Below are positions 36,129 to 46,571 of a DNA stretch of 64,000 nt, in pieces (the first letter of the stretch is position 1; every line of letters begins with the position of its first letter). Source of the stretch: Bradyrhizobium sp. 164 (GTDB taxonomy: Bacteria; Pseudomonadota; Alphaproteobacteria; Rhizobiales; Xanthobacteraceae). The position numbers and the translations under genes are program-made. The notes under the pieces are model-generated. The model had not been told where the DNA came from and made no database searches. It worked only from the letters and a program-made list of their open reading frames with translations. The stretch lies in NCBI RefSeq assembly GCF_023073715.1, contig NZ_JADPKA010000095.1:1-64000 (forward strand), in the 5' to 3' direction.

Positions 36129-37157
36129 ATGGCTCTTGCCCGCGCCCGCCGCAGCGAAGGCACCTTCAACTACTGGCCCGGATTCGTCGACGCCTTGTCG
36201 ACCCTGGTGCTGTCGATCGTGTTCCTGCTGTCGGTCTTCCTGGTTGTGCAGTTCTTCCTGTCGCAGGAGGTCACCGGCAAGGACAAGGCGCTGGAGCAGC
36301 TCAACGCCAAGATCGCGCAGCTCAACGAGCTCCTGTCGCTGGAGAAGCTCGGCAAGCTCACGCTCGACGACCAGGTCTCGCAACTGAAGGCGGGACTTGC
36401 CTCGGCCGAATCCGAGCGCGACCGCATCAAGGGCCTCTATGAGGGGCTCGCCAATGCCGGCAACGACGCGCAAGGCAAGACCGCCGAGCTCGGCAAGGCA
36501 CTGGACTCCGAGAAAGCGGTCTCGGCGCGGGCGCTGGCGCAGATCGAGGTGCTGAACCAGCAGATCAGCGCGCTCAGGCGGCAATTGGCGGCACTTGAAG
36601 AGGCGCTGGATGCCTCCGAGAAGCGCGACAAGGAATCGCAGAACCGGATCGCTGACCTCGGTTCTCGCTTGAATGTTGCTTTGGCGCAGCGCGTGCAGGA
36701 ATTGTCGCGCTACCGCTCGGAATTCTTCGGGCGCCTGCGCGCCATCCTCGGCAACCGCCCCGACATCCGGATCGTCGGCGACCGCTTCGTGTTCCAGTCC
36801 GAAGTGTTCTTCGATACCGGACAGGCGACCTTGCTGCCCGAAGGCCGCGCCGAGCTCGACACCTTGGCGGCAGCGCTGATCGAGCTCGACAAGAAGATCC
36901 CGAGCGAGATCCCGTGGGTGCTGCGCGTCGACGGCCACACCGATGTGCGTCCGGTCAATGGCCCGAACTTCAAGTCGAACTGGGAACTGTCGGCCGCCCG
37001 CTCCATTTCGGTGGTGCAGTACCTGGTCTCGCTCGGCGTGCCGGCCCAGCGCCTCGTCGCCGCCGGCTTCGGCGAATTCCAGCCGCTCGATCCCGGCAAC
37101 ACCGAGGAGGCCTATAAGCGCAACCGCCGCATCGAGTTGAAGCTGACGGAGCGGTAG
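36129..37157 (+). CDS. OmpA/MotB-family peptidoglycan-binding protein
   Basis: 342 residues. One membrane helix near the N-terminus (LSTLVLSIVFLLSVFLVVQFFL), then a long coiled coil (about 50-210), then the OmpA C-terminal domain. The latter has FQSEVFFDTGQATLLPEG, RVDGHTDVRPV (the Asp that binds peptidoglycan) and LSAARSISVVQYLVSLGVPAQRLVAAGFGEFQP. As in MotB and PomB-like stators, the helix is expected to form the proton channel with the gene just upstream. Its stop overlaps the GTG of the GNAT gene. Confidence 0.9.
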   Translation: MALARARRSEGTFNYWPGFVDALSTLVLSIVFLLSVFLVVQFFLSQEVTGKDKALEQLNAKIAQLNELLSLEKLGKLTLDDQVSQLKAGLASAESERDRIKGLYEGLANAGNDAQGKTAELGKALDSEKAVSARALAQIEVLNQQISALRRQLAALEEALDASEKRDKESQNRIADLGSRLNVALAQRVQELSRYRSEFFGRLRAILGNRPDIRIVGDRFVFQSEVFFDTGQATLLPEGRAELDTLAAALIELDKKIPSEIPWVLRVDGHTDVRPVNGPNFKSNWELSAARSISVVQYLVSLGVPAQRLVAAGFGEFQPLDPGNTEEAYKRNRRIELKLTER

Positions 37158-37603
37158 TGAGCGCCCTCCGCCTCCGCCCCTACCGACCCGAGGACGAGGC
37201 GGCCACGATCGACCTCTGGCATCGCACCTGGCAGCAGGCCTATCCGCAGATCGATTTCGCGGCGCGGCTGGACTGGTGGCGGGAGCGCTGGCGCAAGGAC
37301 CTGGTGCCGAAAGCCTCTATCGTCGTCGCCGAGCAGGATGGCGCGCTCAGCGGCTTCGTCACCATCGACGATGACGGCTATCTCGACCAGCTCGTGGTCG
37401 ATCCCGCGCACTGGGGCTCGGATGCAGCCAGGCTGCTGGTGGAAGAAGCCAAGCGGCTGTCGCCCTCAGGCGTTACGCTGCTCGTCAACAAGGACAACGC
37501 CCGCGCCATCCGCTTCTACGAGCGCAACGGCTTTGCCCATGTTGGCGACGATGTGAACCCGACCTCGGGGCGGCCGGTGCTGAAGATGGCGTGGCGGGCG
37601 TGA
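37157..37603 (+). CDS. GNAT-family N-acetyltransferase
   Basis: 148 residues, GTG start overlapping the last base of the OmpA-type gene's stop. The acetyl-CoA fold is clear: LRLRPYRPEDEAATIDLW, the pyrophosphate region LVVDPAHWGSDAARLLVEEAK, and VNKDNARAIRFYERNGF. The substrate cannot be read; overlap suggests cotranslation with the stator-like pair rather than function in it. Confidence 0.88.
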   Translation: MSALRLRPYRPEDEAATIDLWHRTWQQAYPQIDFAARLDWWRERWRKDLVPKASIVVAEQDGALSGFVTIDDDGYLDQLVVDPAHWGSDAARLLVEEAKRLSPSGVTLLVNKDNARAIRFYERNGFAHVGDDVNPTSGRPVLKMAWRA

Positions 37604-37682
37604 GGCCCGTCACGCCGGGATCCCGCGACGTTCGTTAGTCGTTGTAGTCAGAGCAGCGATGACAAGCGGATGAAGACGATCG

Positions 37683-37904
37683 ATGAAGCTGCGCGATCTG
37701 GCCAAGGGTTGCTCGGTTTTTCTGGCCGTCATCGTCGCCGGATATGTGTCGACGGCCTATGTCGACCAGCGCTTTGCGACGCAGGTCAACACAACGAGTT
37801 CTCCGGCGAGCAGCCCTGCGCCATCGGCCTGCGTCGATAATGACGGCAGCTGGAAGAACTGGCCGTGGCCGAACGTGCCGGCGCTCTCGCCGAAGTGCCG
37901 GTAA
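37683..37904 (+). CDS. Small exported or anchored hypothetical protein
   Basis: 73 residues: MKLRDLAKGCSVFLAVIVAGYVS is an uncleaved-looking hydrophobic leader, followed by a Ser/Pro-rich linker and a C-terminal CVDNDGSWKNWPWPN motif with two Cys. No family recognised. The start is an ATG with a weak ribosome site. It is kept because the leader and the tail look like real protein. Confidence 0.45.
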   Translation: MKLRDLAKGCSVFLAVIVAGYVSTAYVDQRFATQVNTTSSPASSPAPSACVDNDGSWKNWPWPNVPALSPKCR

Positions 37905-37923
37905 AGACGGCTCCTTCACCGCT

Positions 37924-38022
37924 GTCATTACCCGCGCAGGCGTGTGATCCAGTATTCCAGAGACAGCACTTGAACCGAGACGCCGCGGCGTACTGGATCG
38001 CCCGCTTTCGCGGGCGATGACA
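37924..38022. repeat. Palindromic intergenic repeat, family B
   Basis: CCCGCGCAGGCGTG, GATCCAGTATTCCAGAGACA, CGCCGCGGCGTACTGGATCG and GCCCGCTTTCGCGGGCGATG. Clearly related to the copy at 18054. Confidence 0.85.
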
Positions 38023-38072
38023 CTGTGGGTGGGGGCAGCGATCGCTGCGCCTCACGTCGATCGCTCAGGCTC

Positions 38073-39959
<1,887 letters not shown>

Positions 39960-40154
39960 GAGATCCGACCCATTGCATTCGTTTGCTCCCAATAGGCCGG
40001 AGCAAGGGTACTGGCAAATCCGGGATGTCCCTTAGGGGAAGCCCGGTTCACCGCCCGCGATGGCTTGTTTTGCAGGGGGTGGTGAGGTATAGAGCCGGCC
40101 AAATCCGTCATTCGCTAGCCACCCAAGAAGGCGCCGGGGCGCCGAGGAATTGCC

Positions 40155-40382
40155 ATGAAAGCCGAAATTCACCCGAACTATCATACGATTAAGGTCGTTA
40201 TGACCGACGGAACCGAGTACCTGACCCGCTCGACCTGGGGCAAGGAAGGCGACACGCTGAACCTCGACATCGACCCGAAATCGCACCCGGCCTGGACCGG
40301 CGGCAACGCCCAGCTCATGGACCGCGGCGGCCGCGTCTCGCGCTTCCAGAAGAAGTTTTCGGGCTTTCTCAAAAAGGATTGA
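40155..40382 (+). CDS. rpmE: 50S ribosomal protein L31, cysteine-free form
   Basis: 75 residues: MKAEIHPNYHTIKVVMTDG, then RSTWGKEGDTLNLDIDPKSHPAW (DPKSHPxWTGG is the L31 signature). The four zinc-binding Cys of the classic form are replaced, so this is the zinc-independent C-minus type. It is followed 22 bases later by a strong intrinsic terminator. Confidence 0.95.
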   Translation: MKAEIHPNYHTIKVVMTDGTEYLTRSTWGKEGDTLNLDIDPKSHPAWTGGNAQLMDRGGRVSRFQKKFSGFLKKD

Positions 40383-40403
40383 TCCGGCTGCAGGCTGGAG
40401 ACG

Positions 40404-40440
40404 AAAAACGCCCCTGGGAGACCGGGGGCGTTTTTGTTTT
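40404..40440 (+). terminator. Rho-independent terminator of rpmE
   Basis: AAAACGCCCC, a short loop, GGGGGCGTTTT and then a T-rich tail. Confidence 0.9.
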
Positions 40441-40450
40441 CTATCACGCT

Positions 40451-40532
40451 GTCGTTCCGGGGCGGCTCGGAGAGCCGAACCTGGAATTTCGAGATTCCGG
40501 GCACGATGCTCACGCATCGCCCCGGAATGACG
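40451..40532. repeat. Palindromic intergenic repeat, family E
   Basis: GTCGTTCCGGGGCGGCTCGG ... GCATCGCCCCGGAATGACGC; ends are inverted. Confidence 0.75.
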
Positions 40533-40541
40533 CTGAGACCC

Positions 40542-41051
40542 CTACCGCTCGAACGCAGCCTTCAGCGCGTTGAGGTGCGGCACCAGCGGGTTGCCGATCG
40601 CGACGTGGTCGGCGGGCGGGGTGTGGATGGTGGTGTCGAGGCGGCGCACGCGGGTCTGAAGGCTCATCGAGCGGTGGATCAGGTCGTGGAGCTGCGCGGG
40701 CAGCTTCTCGATGGTGTCGGCGGGGCCCGGATCGGCGGCGGTCAGCTTCACCTTGGTCTTCTCGCGATTGGCCTGGCTCAGCGTCATCTCGCCTTCTTTC
40801 ACCGCGCGGTGCAGCAGCAGCCACGAGGCGAGCTGCATCAGGCGGGTCGTGAGACGCATGCTCTCGGTTGCATAAGTCAGGCTAACGGCACGGTCGAGCG
40901 CCTTGGCCTCCGTGCGCCCGGCGCCGTCGAGATAGGCGGCGGTTTCCTCGACGAGGTCCATGCCCTCGCGGAACAGGACGCCGAACGCCGCAGAATTGGT
41001 GAACCGCTCGCTGAGTTGAACGAGAGCGCCGTCGGCTTGCAAACGTTCCAT
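40542..41051 (-). CDS. rcdA: RcdA-like protease adaptor (DUF1465)
   Basis: 169 residues. Sequence of the DUF1465 family: LSERFTNSAAFGVLFREGMDLVEETAAYLDG, then MRLTTRLMQLASWLLLHRAVKEGEM. In Caulobacter RcdA acts with CpdR and PopA to deliver CtrA to ClpXP at the G1-S transition. That role is known for the family; it is inferred for this copy. It starts 179 bases downstream of an intrinsic terminator on the same strand and is flanked by rpmE and DUF1192, which is a common arrangement in this group. Confidence 0.85.
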   Translation of the reverse strand: MERLQADGALVQLSERFTNSAAFGVLFREGMDLVEETAAYLDGAGRTEAKALDRAVSLTYATESMRLTTRLMQLASWLLLHRAVKEGEMTLSQANREKTKVKLTAADPGPADTIEKLPAQLHDLIHRSMSLQTRVRRLDTTIHTPPADHVAIGNPLVPHLNALKAAFER

Positions 41052-41221
41052 GGTTAACGCCCCTTACGCAACTGTCTGACTGTCCGGCTTGGCGCCGGCT
41101 TATGATGAACAAATCATTGCCCGGGCAGGACGCCGAGTCCAGCCACAAGCGCGGATATGGTTTCCGCGGGTCTTTCCCAGGGATTCAACCGTAACGAGAC
41201 GCAAAAAGGCGGAGTGGAGGC

Positions 41222-41250
41222 AAAAAAAGAGCCGCCGGAGACCGGCGGCT
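41222..41250 (-). terminator. Intrinsic terminator upstream of rcdA
   Basis: On the minus strand AGCCGCCGG-TCT-CCGGCGGCT is followed by C then seven T. That is a near-ideal terminator, but no gene ends here on that strand. Confidence 0.75.
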
Positions 41251-41400
41251 TTGAAAGTTGATAACAGGGAGGCGTCAAACAGAGTGGACAGGAGCCACTC
41301 GGTGTCCAAACGAGGACAGTTCCAGTCATAAACCCGAAAGCTTAATCTGAAGTAAACGAGCTAATTTTTTGAGAGTTCGTTAGCCATGTCGGCCAATGGC
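41251..41400 (-). ncRNA. Candidate short transcript ending at the orphan terminator
   Basis: A terminator of this quality needs a transcript to end. Between it and the family E repeat at 41450 there is only about 200 bases of non-coding DNA on the minus strand, with an AT-rich patch (TTAGCTCGTTTACTTCAG) that could hold a promoter. It may be a small RNA or a leader attenuating rcdA. The boundaries are guesses. Confidence 0.3.
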
Positions 41401-41449
41401 TGAGTGGGGTCTCGTGCCCCGGACGCTGTGCCGCACGAACGCCCTCACC

Positions 41450-41615
41450 CGTCATTCCGGACGCGACGAAGTCGCGAGCTATGATGCGCAATTGCGCATC
41501 TGAGAATCCATAAGCGCGGACGGATGGAGCGGCCCGCCTCTATCAGAGTGCCCGCTTCGATTTCCTGGGGTTATGGATTCCGGGCTCGGCGCTGACGCGC
41601 CGCCCCGGAATGACG
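41450..41615. repeat. Palindromic intergenic repeat, family E, with insert
   Basis: CCGTCATTCCGGACGCGACG at one end and CCGCCCCGGAATGACGGCG at the other. The inner part contains TGCGCAATTGCGCA and the TTATGGATTCCGGG core seen at 25366. Confidence 0.85.
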
Positions 41616-41632
41616 GCGAAGAGATGAAGAGA

Positions 41633-41824
41633 TTACGACTTGAAAACACTGTTCGCCGCATCGCGCGAGGCGCGCTTCTTGGTGGCGGCTTCTTCCAGCC
41701 TTGCGATCTCGGTCTTGAGCAGGATGACGCGCTCGGTTAGTTCCTCGACCGACAAGAGTGAGAGATCCTGTCCGATTTCATGGCTGATCTTCTTGCGCGG
41801 CCGGTCGTCGTCTTCCATCGGCAT
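41633..41824 (-). CDS. DUF1192 family protein
   Basis: 63 residues: MPMEDDDRPRKKISHEIGQD, then LSVEELTERVILLKTEIARLE and a basic tail. Acidic head plus short coiled coil is the DUF1192 pattern; the family is restricted to alphaproteobacteria and its function is unknown. It lies divergently from the quinone oxidoreductase gene. Confidence 0.85.
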   Translation of the reverse strand: MPMEDDDRPRKKISHEIGQDLSLLSVEELTERVILLKTEIARLEEAATKKRASRDAANSVFKS

Positions 41825-41928
41825 CGTCGTTCCTCCTGCGTTCGCGGCTGAGGCGGTTGCCAGCTTGGAGCGCGCTGGCTAAGCAATGGCCTCGTTCCCA
41901 TTTCCGCACCTTTGCTCAAGGACACATC

Positions 41929-42927
41929 ATGGACAAGCTGCCCGCGCAAATGACCGTGGTCGCTATCTCCCAGCCCGGCGGACCGGAGGTGCTGGTGCCG
42001 GAACAACGGGCCGTGCCGCAGCCCGGTCCTGACGAGATCCTGGTCAAGGTCGAGGCCGCCGGCGTCAACCGGCCCGACGTCGCGCAGCGCTCCGGCGCCT
42101 ATCCGCCGCCGCCCGGCGCCAGCGACTTGCCGGGCCTGGAGATCGCGGGCGAAGTGGTGGCGGTCGGCAGCAATGCCAAGCGGCACAAGGTTGGTGACAA
42201 GGTGATGTCGCTCGTCGCCGGCGGTGGTTATGCGCAGTACTGCATCGCGCAGGACGCCCATGCCATGAGCGTGCCGCCGTCGCTGTCGATCAAGGAAGCC
42301 GGCGCACTGCCGGAAACTCTGATGACGGTCTGGCACAACGTGTTCGAACGCGGCGGCCTCAAGGCCGGCGAGACGCTGCTGATCCATGGCGGCTCCTCCG
42401 GCATCGGCACCATGGCGATCCAGCTCGCCAAAGCGTTCGGCGCAAAAGTGTTCGTCACCGTGGGGTCGCAGGACAAGATCGATGCCTGCCTCAAGCTGGG
42501 TGCCGACCGCGCCATCAATTACAAAACTGAAGACTTCGTCGCCGTGATCAAGGAAGAGACCAACAAGGCCGGCGTCAACCTGATCCTCGACATGGTCGCC
42601 GGCGATTATGTCGATCGCAACTATGACGCCGCCGCAGTTGACGGCCGCATCGTCCAGATCGCGACCCTCAACGGCCCCAAGGTCAACGTCAACGTTGCCA
42701 AGGTGATGGTGAAGCGCCTCACCCATACCGGCTCGACGCTGCGCCCCCGTAGTAATGCGGACAAGGCGGCGATGGTGGCCGCGATCGAGGCGAAAGTGAT
42801 GCCGCTTTTGCGTGAAGGGCGCATCAAGCCGCTGATGGACAGCACTTTCCCGCTGGAAAAGGCAGCCGATGCGCACCGGCGCATGGAGACGAGCGCACAT
42901 ATTGGCAAAATTGTGTTGGAGGTGTAG
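41929..42927 (+). CDS. NAD(P)H-quinone oxidoreductase (zinc-free MDR family)
   Basis: 332 residues from ATG 41929, preceded by AAGGA. The GroES-like N-domain has AVPQPGPDEILVKVEAAGVNRPDV and LPGLEIAGEVVAVG. The Rossmann part has LLIHGGSSGIGTMAIQLAKAFG, the NADPH motif of quinone reductases (PIG3/zeta-crystallin type). Cys/His zinc ligands of alcohol dehydrogenases are absent. It reduces quinones by one or two electrons. Confidence 0.9.
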   Translation: MDKLPAQMTVVAISQPGGPEVLVPEQRAVPQPGPDEILVKVEAAGVNRPDVAQRSGAYPPPPGASDLPGLEIAGEVVAVGSNAKRHKVGDKVMSLVAGGGYAQYCIAQDAHAMSVPPSLSIKEAGALPETLMTVWHNVFERGGLKAGETLLIHGGSSGIGTMAIQLAKAFGAKVFVTVGSQDKIDACLKLGADRAINYKTEDFVAVIKEETNKAGVNLILDMVAGDYVDRNYDAAAVDGRIVQIATLNGPKVNVNVAKVMVKRLTHTGSTLRPRSNADKAAMVAAIEAKVMPLLREGRIKPLMDSTFPLEKAADAHRRMETSAHIGKIVLEV

Positions 42928-43066
42928 GCCGCCGGCCCACAGGGCAAGGCGGAAACCCTTTGATTTTCCTCGCTTTCGTGGCATCTATCGCGACGCACCG
43001 AACCAATTCTGTCCGGTCTGAAATCGCCTTGCACTCGAAGTTTGCGTCGAACGCGGAGAACTGACC

Positions 43067-45943
43067 TTGCGTCTGATCAGGTGCCTCGCGCCCATCGCGC
43101 TGGGCCTCATGATGCTCGTTGCCGCGTCCCCTGCACGCGCGCTCGACGCTGTCAGCGTTCGCAGTGACGCGCCCGCGATCGATCTCACCGGTGTGCTCGA
43201 GCATCAGCGCAGCGATGCTGATCGCATCCAGGTTTCGACCGCGCCCGGCACCGACGGCATCGTCCGCCGCATCGAGGTGCGCGCCCGCGAAGGCGGCCAG
43301 AACTGGGTGGTGTTCGCCCTCGCCAACAACACCGACGACCAGCTCGACCGCCTGATCGTCGCTCCGCATTACCGCATCGTCTCGTCAGGGCTGCTCTGGC
43401 CCGACCTCGGTCTGTCGCGCATCGCCACCATCACGCCTTCGACCGGTGACCGGCCCGAGCGGCAGGAAAGTCCGACCGCCGATGTCTTCCGCATCACGCT
43501 CGACCCCGGCGCCGTCATCACCTTCGTTGCCGAGCTGCGCACCGACAAGCTGCCGCAGCTCTATCTGTGGGAGCCGGAAGCTTACAAGGACAAGGTCAAC
43601 TCGTTCACGCTCTACCAGGGCATCGTGATCGGCATCTCCGGCTTGCTCGCCTTAGTGCTGACCATTCTGTTCGTGGTGAAGGGCAGCATCATGTTCCCGG
43701 CCGCCGCGGCGCTAGCATGGGCGGTGCTGGTCTATATCGGCGTCGATTTCGGCTTCTGGGGCAAGGTGCTCGACATGTCGAACAACGCCGAGCGCATCTG
43801 GCGCGCAGCGGGCGAAGCGATCCTGGCGGCGACGCTGCTGGTGTTCCTGTTTGCCTATCTCAACCTCAGTCGCTGGCATGTGCGCTATTCGCACATCACG
43901 GTGGGCTGGCTCGCCTTCCTGGGATCGCTGGTGGCGCTTGCGTTATTCGATCCGGCGGTCGCCTCCGGCATCGCGCGTATCTCGCTGGTGCTGATCGCCT
44001 TCGCCGGCTTCGCGCTGATCGTCTATCTCTCCACCCACGGCTTCGACCGCGCGGTGCTGCTGATCCCGACCTGGTTCCTCCTGGTGGTCTGGGTCGTGGC
44101 GGCCGGTATGACGGTCGCCGGCTCCGTTACCAACGACATCGTCGGCCCGGCCCTGCTCGGCGGCCTCGTGCTGATCGTGATGCTGATCGGCTTCACGGTG
44201 ATGCAGCACGCCTTCGCCGGCGGCGGCGCCTCGACCGGTGTCGTCTCCGACATCGAACGGAGGGCGCTGGCGCTGGCCGGCTCCGGCGATCTGATCTGGG
44301 ACTGGGACGTCTCCGCCGACAAGGTCTTCACCAGTCCCGAGACCGAGGCCCTGCTCGGCCTCAAGCGCGGCACGCTGGAAGGCCCCGCTGCCTCGTGGCT
44401 CGAAGTGCTGCACCCGCTCGATCAGGATCGCTTCCGCGCCGCGCTGGACAGCGTGCTCGACCAGCGCCGCGGCCGCCTGGTGCAGGATTTCCGCCTGCGT
44501 ACGCCGGACGGCCACTTCATGTGGTTCGCGCTGAAGGCGCGCCCGGTGGTCGGCTCCGACGGCGAGGTCTCGCGCGTGGTCGGCACGCTCACCGACGTCA
44601 CCGAGCTGCGCAACGCCGAAGAGCGCCTGCTGCACGATTCCGTGCATGACAACCTCACCGGCCTGCCCAACCGAAAACTGTTCATGGACCGGCTGGGTGC
44701 GGTGGCGCATTTCGCCAAGACCATGCCGACGCTGCGACCGACGCTGATGGTGATCGACCTCGACCGCTTCAAGCAGGTCAACGATTCCGTCGGCATCGCG
44801 GTCGGCGATTCCATCCTGCTGACGCTCGCCCGCCGCCTCACCCGCATCCTGAAGCCGCAAGACACGCTGGCACGGATGGCCGGCGACCAGTTCGGCCTGA
44901 TCCTGCTCTCGGAGCAGGACCCCGCCCGCATCACCGCCTTCGCCGAGACCATCCGCAAGACCATCCGCGCCCCGATCGCCTTCAACGATCGCGAGATCTT
45001 CCTCACGGCCTCGATCGGCCTCGCTTTGTCTGATCCGCAGACCCAATTGACGGACGAGATCATCAAGGACGCCGAGCTCGCGATGTATCACTCCAAGCGC
45101 ATCGGCGGCGACCGCATCGACGTCTACAAGCCGGCAATGCGTGCGCGGAAGACCGACCGGCTGACGCTGGAGAGCGAATTGCGCCGCGCCATCGAGCGGC
45201 AGGAGATCACGATCCTGTACCAGCCGATCGTGCGGCTGGAGGATCGTTCGATCGCCGGCTTCGAGGCGTTGGCGCGCTGGGACCACCCGAAGCTCGGGCG
45301 CATGGCGCCTTCGGAATTCATCACCATCGCGGAAGAGACCGGGCTGATCGTCGACCTCGGCATGTTCGTGCTCGACCAGACCGCAAAGCAGCTCGCGGTG
45401 TGGCAGCGCGCGATGCGCTCGCGCGAGCCGATCTTCGCCTCCGTCAACGTGTCGTCGCGGCAGCTGCTGCGCCACGATCTGATCCACGACATCCGTACCG
45501 TGCTGTCGCGCTCCTCGGTCGCGCGCGGCACGCTGAAGCTGGAATTGACGGAATCGCTGGTGATGGAGAATCCGGAGCATGCGGCGCAGATGCTGACGCG
45601 CATCCGCGAGCTCGGCACCGGGCTGTCGCTCGACGATTTCGGCACCGGCCATTCCTCGCTGGCCTATCTCCAGCGCTTCCCGTTCGACACCATCAAGATC
45701 GACCAGTCCTTCGTGCGCACCACCAACCGCGGCACGCGCCCGGTGATCCTGAAATCGATCATCGCGCTCGCGCATGACCTCGGCATGGACGTGGTGGCCG
45801 AAGGCGCCGAGACCGATTCCGACGCGGTCGAGCTCTACCAGATGGGCTGCGAATACGCGCAGGGCTTTGCCTTCGGGGAGCCGATGGATGCCGATGCCGC
45901 GATGCGGCTGCTGACGGAAATGCGGCTGGAAGCGGCGAGCTGA
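43067..45943 (+). CDS. Membrane c-di-GMP phosphodiesterase with inactive GGDEF domain
   Basis: 958 residues with a TTG start after GGAG; ATG at M15 is a fallback. A signal peptide ends near ASPARA, followed by a periplasmic domain (about 25-180), several membrane helices (about 185-385), a PAS domain (about 405-520: DLIWDWDVSADKVFTSP), then GGDEF and EAL. The GGDEF site reads AGDQF, lacking the catalytic Glu and the first Gly, so no cyclase activity is expected. The EAL domain is intact: GFEALARWDHP, NVSSRQLLRHDLI, KLELTESLVMEN and LDDFGTGHSSLAYLQRFP. It should hydrolyse c-di-GMP in response to an external signal. Confidence 0.93.
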   Translation: MRLIRCLAPIALGLMMLVAASPARALDAVSVRSDAPAIDLTGVLEHQRSDADRIQVSTAPGTDGIVRRIEVRAREGGQNWVVFALANNTDDQLDRLIVAPHYRIVSSGLLWPDLGLSRIATITPSTGDRPERQESPTADVFRITLDPGAVITFVAELRTDKLPQLYLWEPEAYKDKVNSFTLYQGIVIGISGLLALVLTILFVVKGSIMFPAAAALAWAVLVYIGVDFGFWGKVLDMSNNAERIWRAAGEAILAATLLVFLFAYLNLSRWHVRYSHITVGWLAFLGSLVALALFDPAVASGIARISLVLIAFAGFALIVYLSTHGFDRAVLLIPTWFLLVVWVVAAGMTVAGSVTNDIVGPALLGGLVLIVMLIGFTVMQHAFAGGGASTGVVSDIERRALALAGSGDLIWDWDVSADKVFTSPETEALLGLKRGTLEGPAASWLEVLHPLDQDRFRAALDSVLDQRRGRLVQDFRLRTPDGHFMWFALKARPVVGSDGEVSRVVGTLTDVTELRNAEERLLHDSVHDNLTGLPNRKLFMDRLGAVAHFAKTMPTLRPTLMVIDLDRFKQVNDSVGIAVGDSILLTLARRLTRILKPQDTLARMAGDQFGLILLSEQDPARITAFAETIRKTIRAPIAFNDREIFLTASIGLALSDPQTQLTDEIIKDAELAMYHSKRIGGDRIDVYKPAMRARKTDRLTLESELRRAIERQEITILYQPIVRLEDRSIAGFEALARWDHPKLGRMAPSEFITIAEETGLIVDLGMFVLDQTAKQLAVWQRAMRSREPIFASVNVSSRQLLRHDLIHDIRTVLSRSSVARGTLKLELTESLVMENPEHAAQMLTRIRELGTGLSLDDFGTGHSSLAYLQRFPFDTIKIDQSFVRTTNRGTRPVILKSIIALAHDLGMDVVAEGAETDSDAVELYQMGCEYAQGFAFGEPMDADAAMRLLTEMRLEAAS

Positions 45944-45993
45944 GCGTTCTCTTCTTCCTCCATCGTTTCGAAAAAAGGTGGCGCGACCTCTCT

Positions 45994-46152
45994 TACCCTC
46001 CCCTGGAGGGCAGGGCTATCGCGCGTAGCGCGAGCGGGGTGGGGTGATCTCTCCACTCGGGCAGTGTTCGCGGCGGAGAGACTGTCACCCCACCCCGCTA
46101 CGCATTCCGCTTCGCTACATGCGTAGCGACCCTCCCCCTCCAGGGGAGGGTG
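45994..46152. repeat. Palindromic intergenic repeat, family F (CCCTCCCCTGGAGGG)
   Basis: Ends TACCCTCCCCTGGAGGG and CCCTCCAGGGGAGGGTG pair. The inside has GCGCGTAGCGCGAGCGGGGTGG against its inverse CACCCCGCTACGC. Confidence 0.85.
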
Positions 46153-46168
46153 GCAGCGCGCCGCTGCA

Positions 46169-46429
46169 CTAACGCCGCCGCTCGCTCTTCTTCCTGAACC
46201 GGACGCTCACACCGTCAGGCATGCGCGTCGCCACGAAGCCGGCGGCGAGGCAGGCTTCGCGTTGCGGCATCTGGATGTCGGGGCTGCGCAGGCTGTCCCA
46301 CCAGGAGGCACGATGCGCCGCGCGCGGCAGAGCCGCGCCGATGATCTCCTCGATCTGCTCGAAGCTCAGCACCAACTCATCCTGCTTCTGCCGCATCAGA
46401 TAGTCGCGCAACGCGTCGTAGTCGTTCAC
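46169..46429 (-). CDS. DUF7662-like protein
   Basis: 86 residues: LRDYLMRQKQDELVLSFEQIEEIIGAALP, then SWWDSLRSPDIQMPQREACL and a basic end. The YLxxQ...LSFEEIEEIIGxxLP...WW pattern is shared by small putative DNA- or nucleic-acid-binding proteins (DUF7662). Function unknown. Divergent from the cyclase gene at 46572. Confidence 0.65.
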   Translation of the reverse strand: MNDYDALRDYLMRQKQDELVLSFEQIEEIIGAALPRAAHRASWWDSLRSPDIQMPQREACLAAGFVATRMPDGVSVRFRKKSERRR

Positions 46430-46571
46430 AATCGTCCTCTCGTCCCGCTCGCATGAGGCTGCCCAAAACCGTGCGCCTCATAAACCGATTCTTAACTCAT
46501 TGCGGCAAGGCCGTCCTGCCTTAAACACTACTCAAGCTTTCGGGCGCATCCACTAGGATCGGGAGCAAGCG

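Noticed and set aside
43943..45775. 610-codon minus-strand open frame opposite the GGDEF-EAL gene
   Set aside because: Antisense shadow; composition is low-complexity and the true gene on the plus strand has every expected motif.
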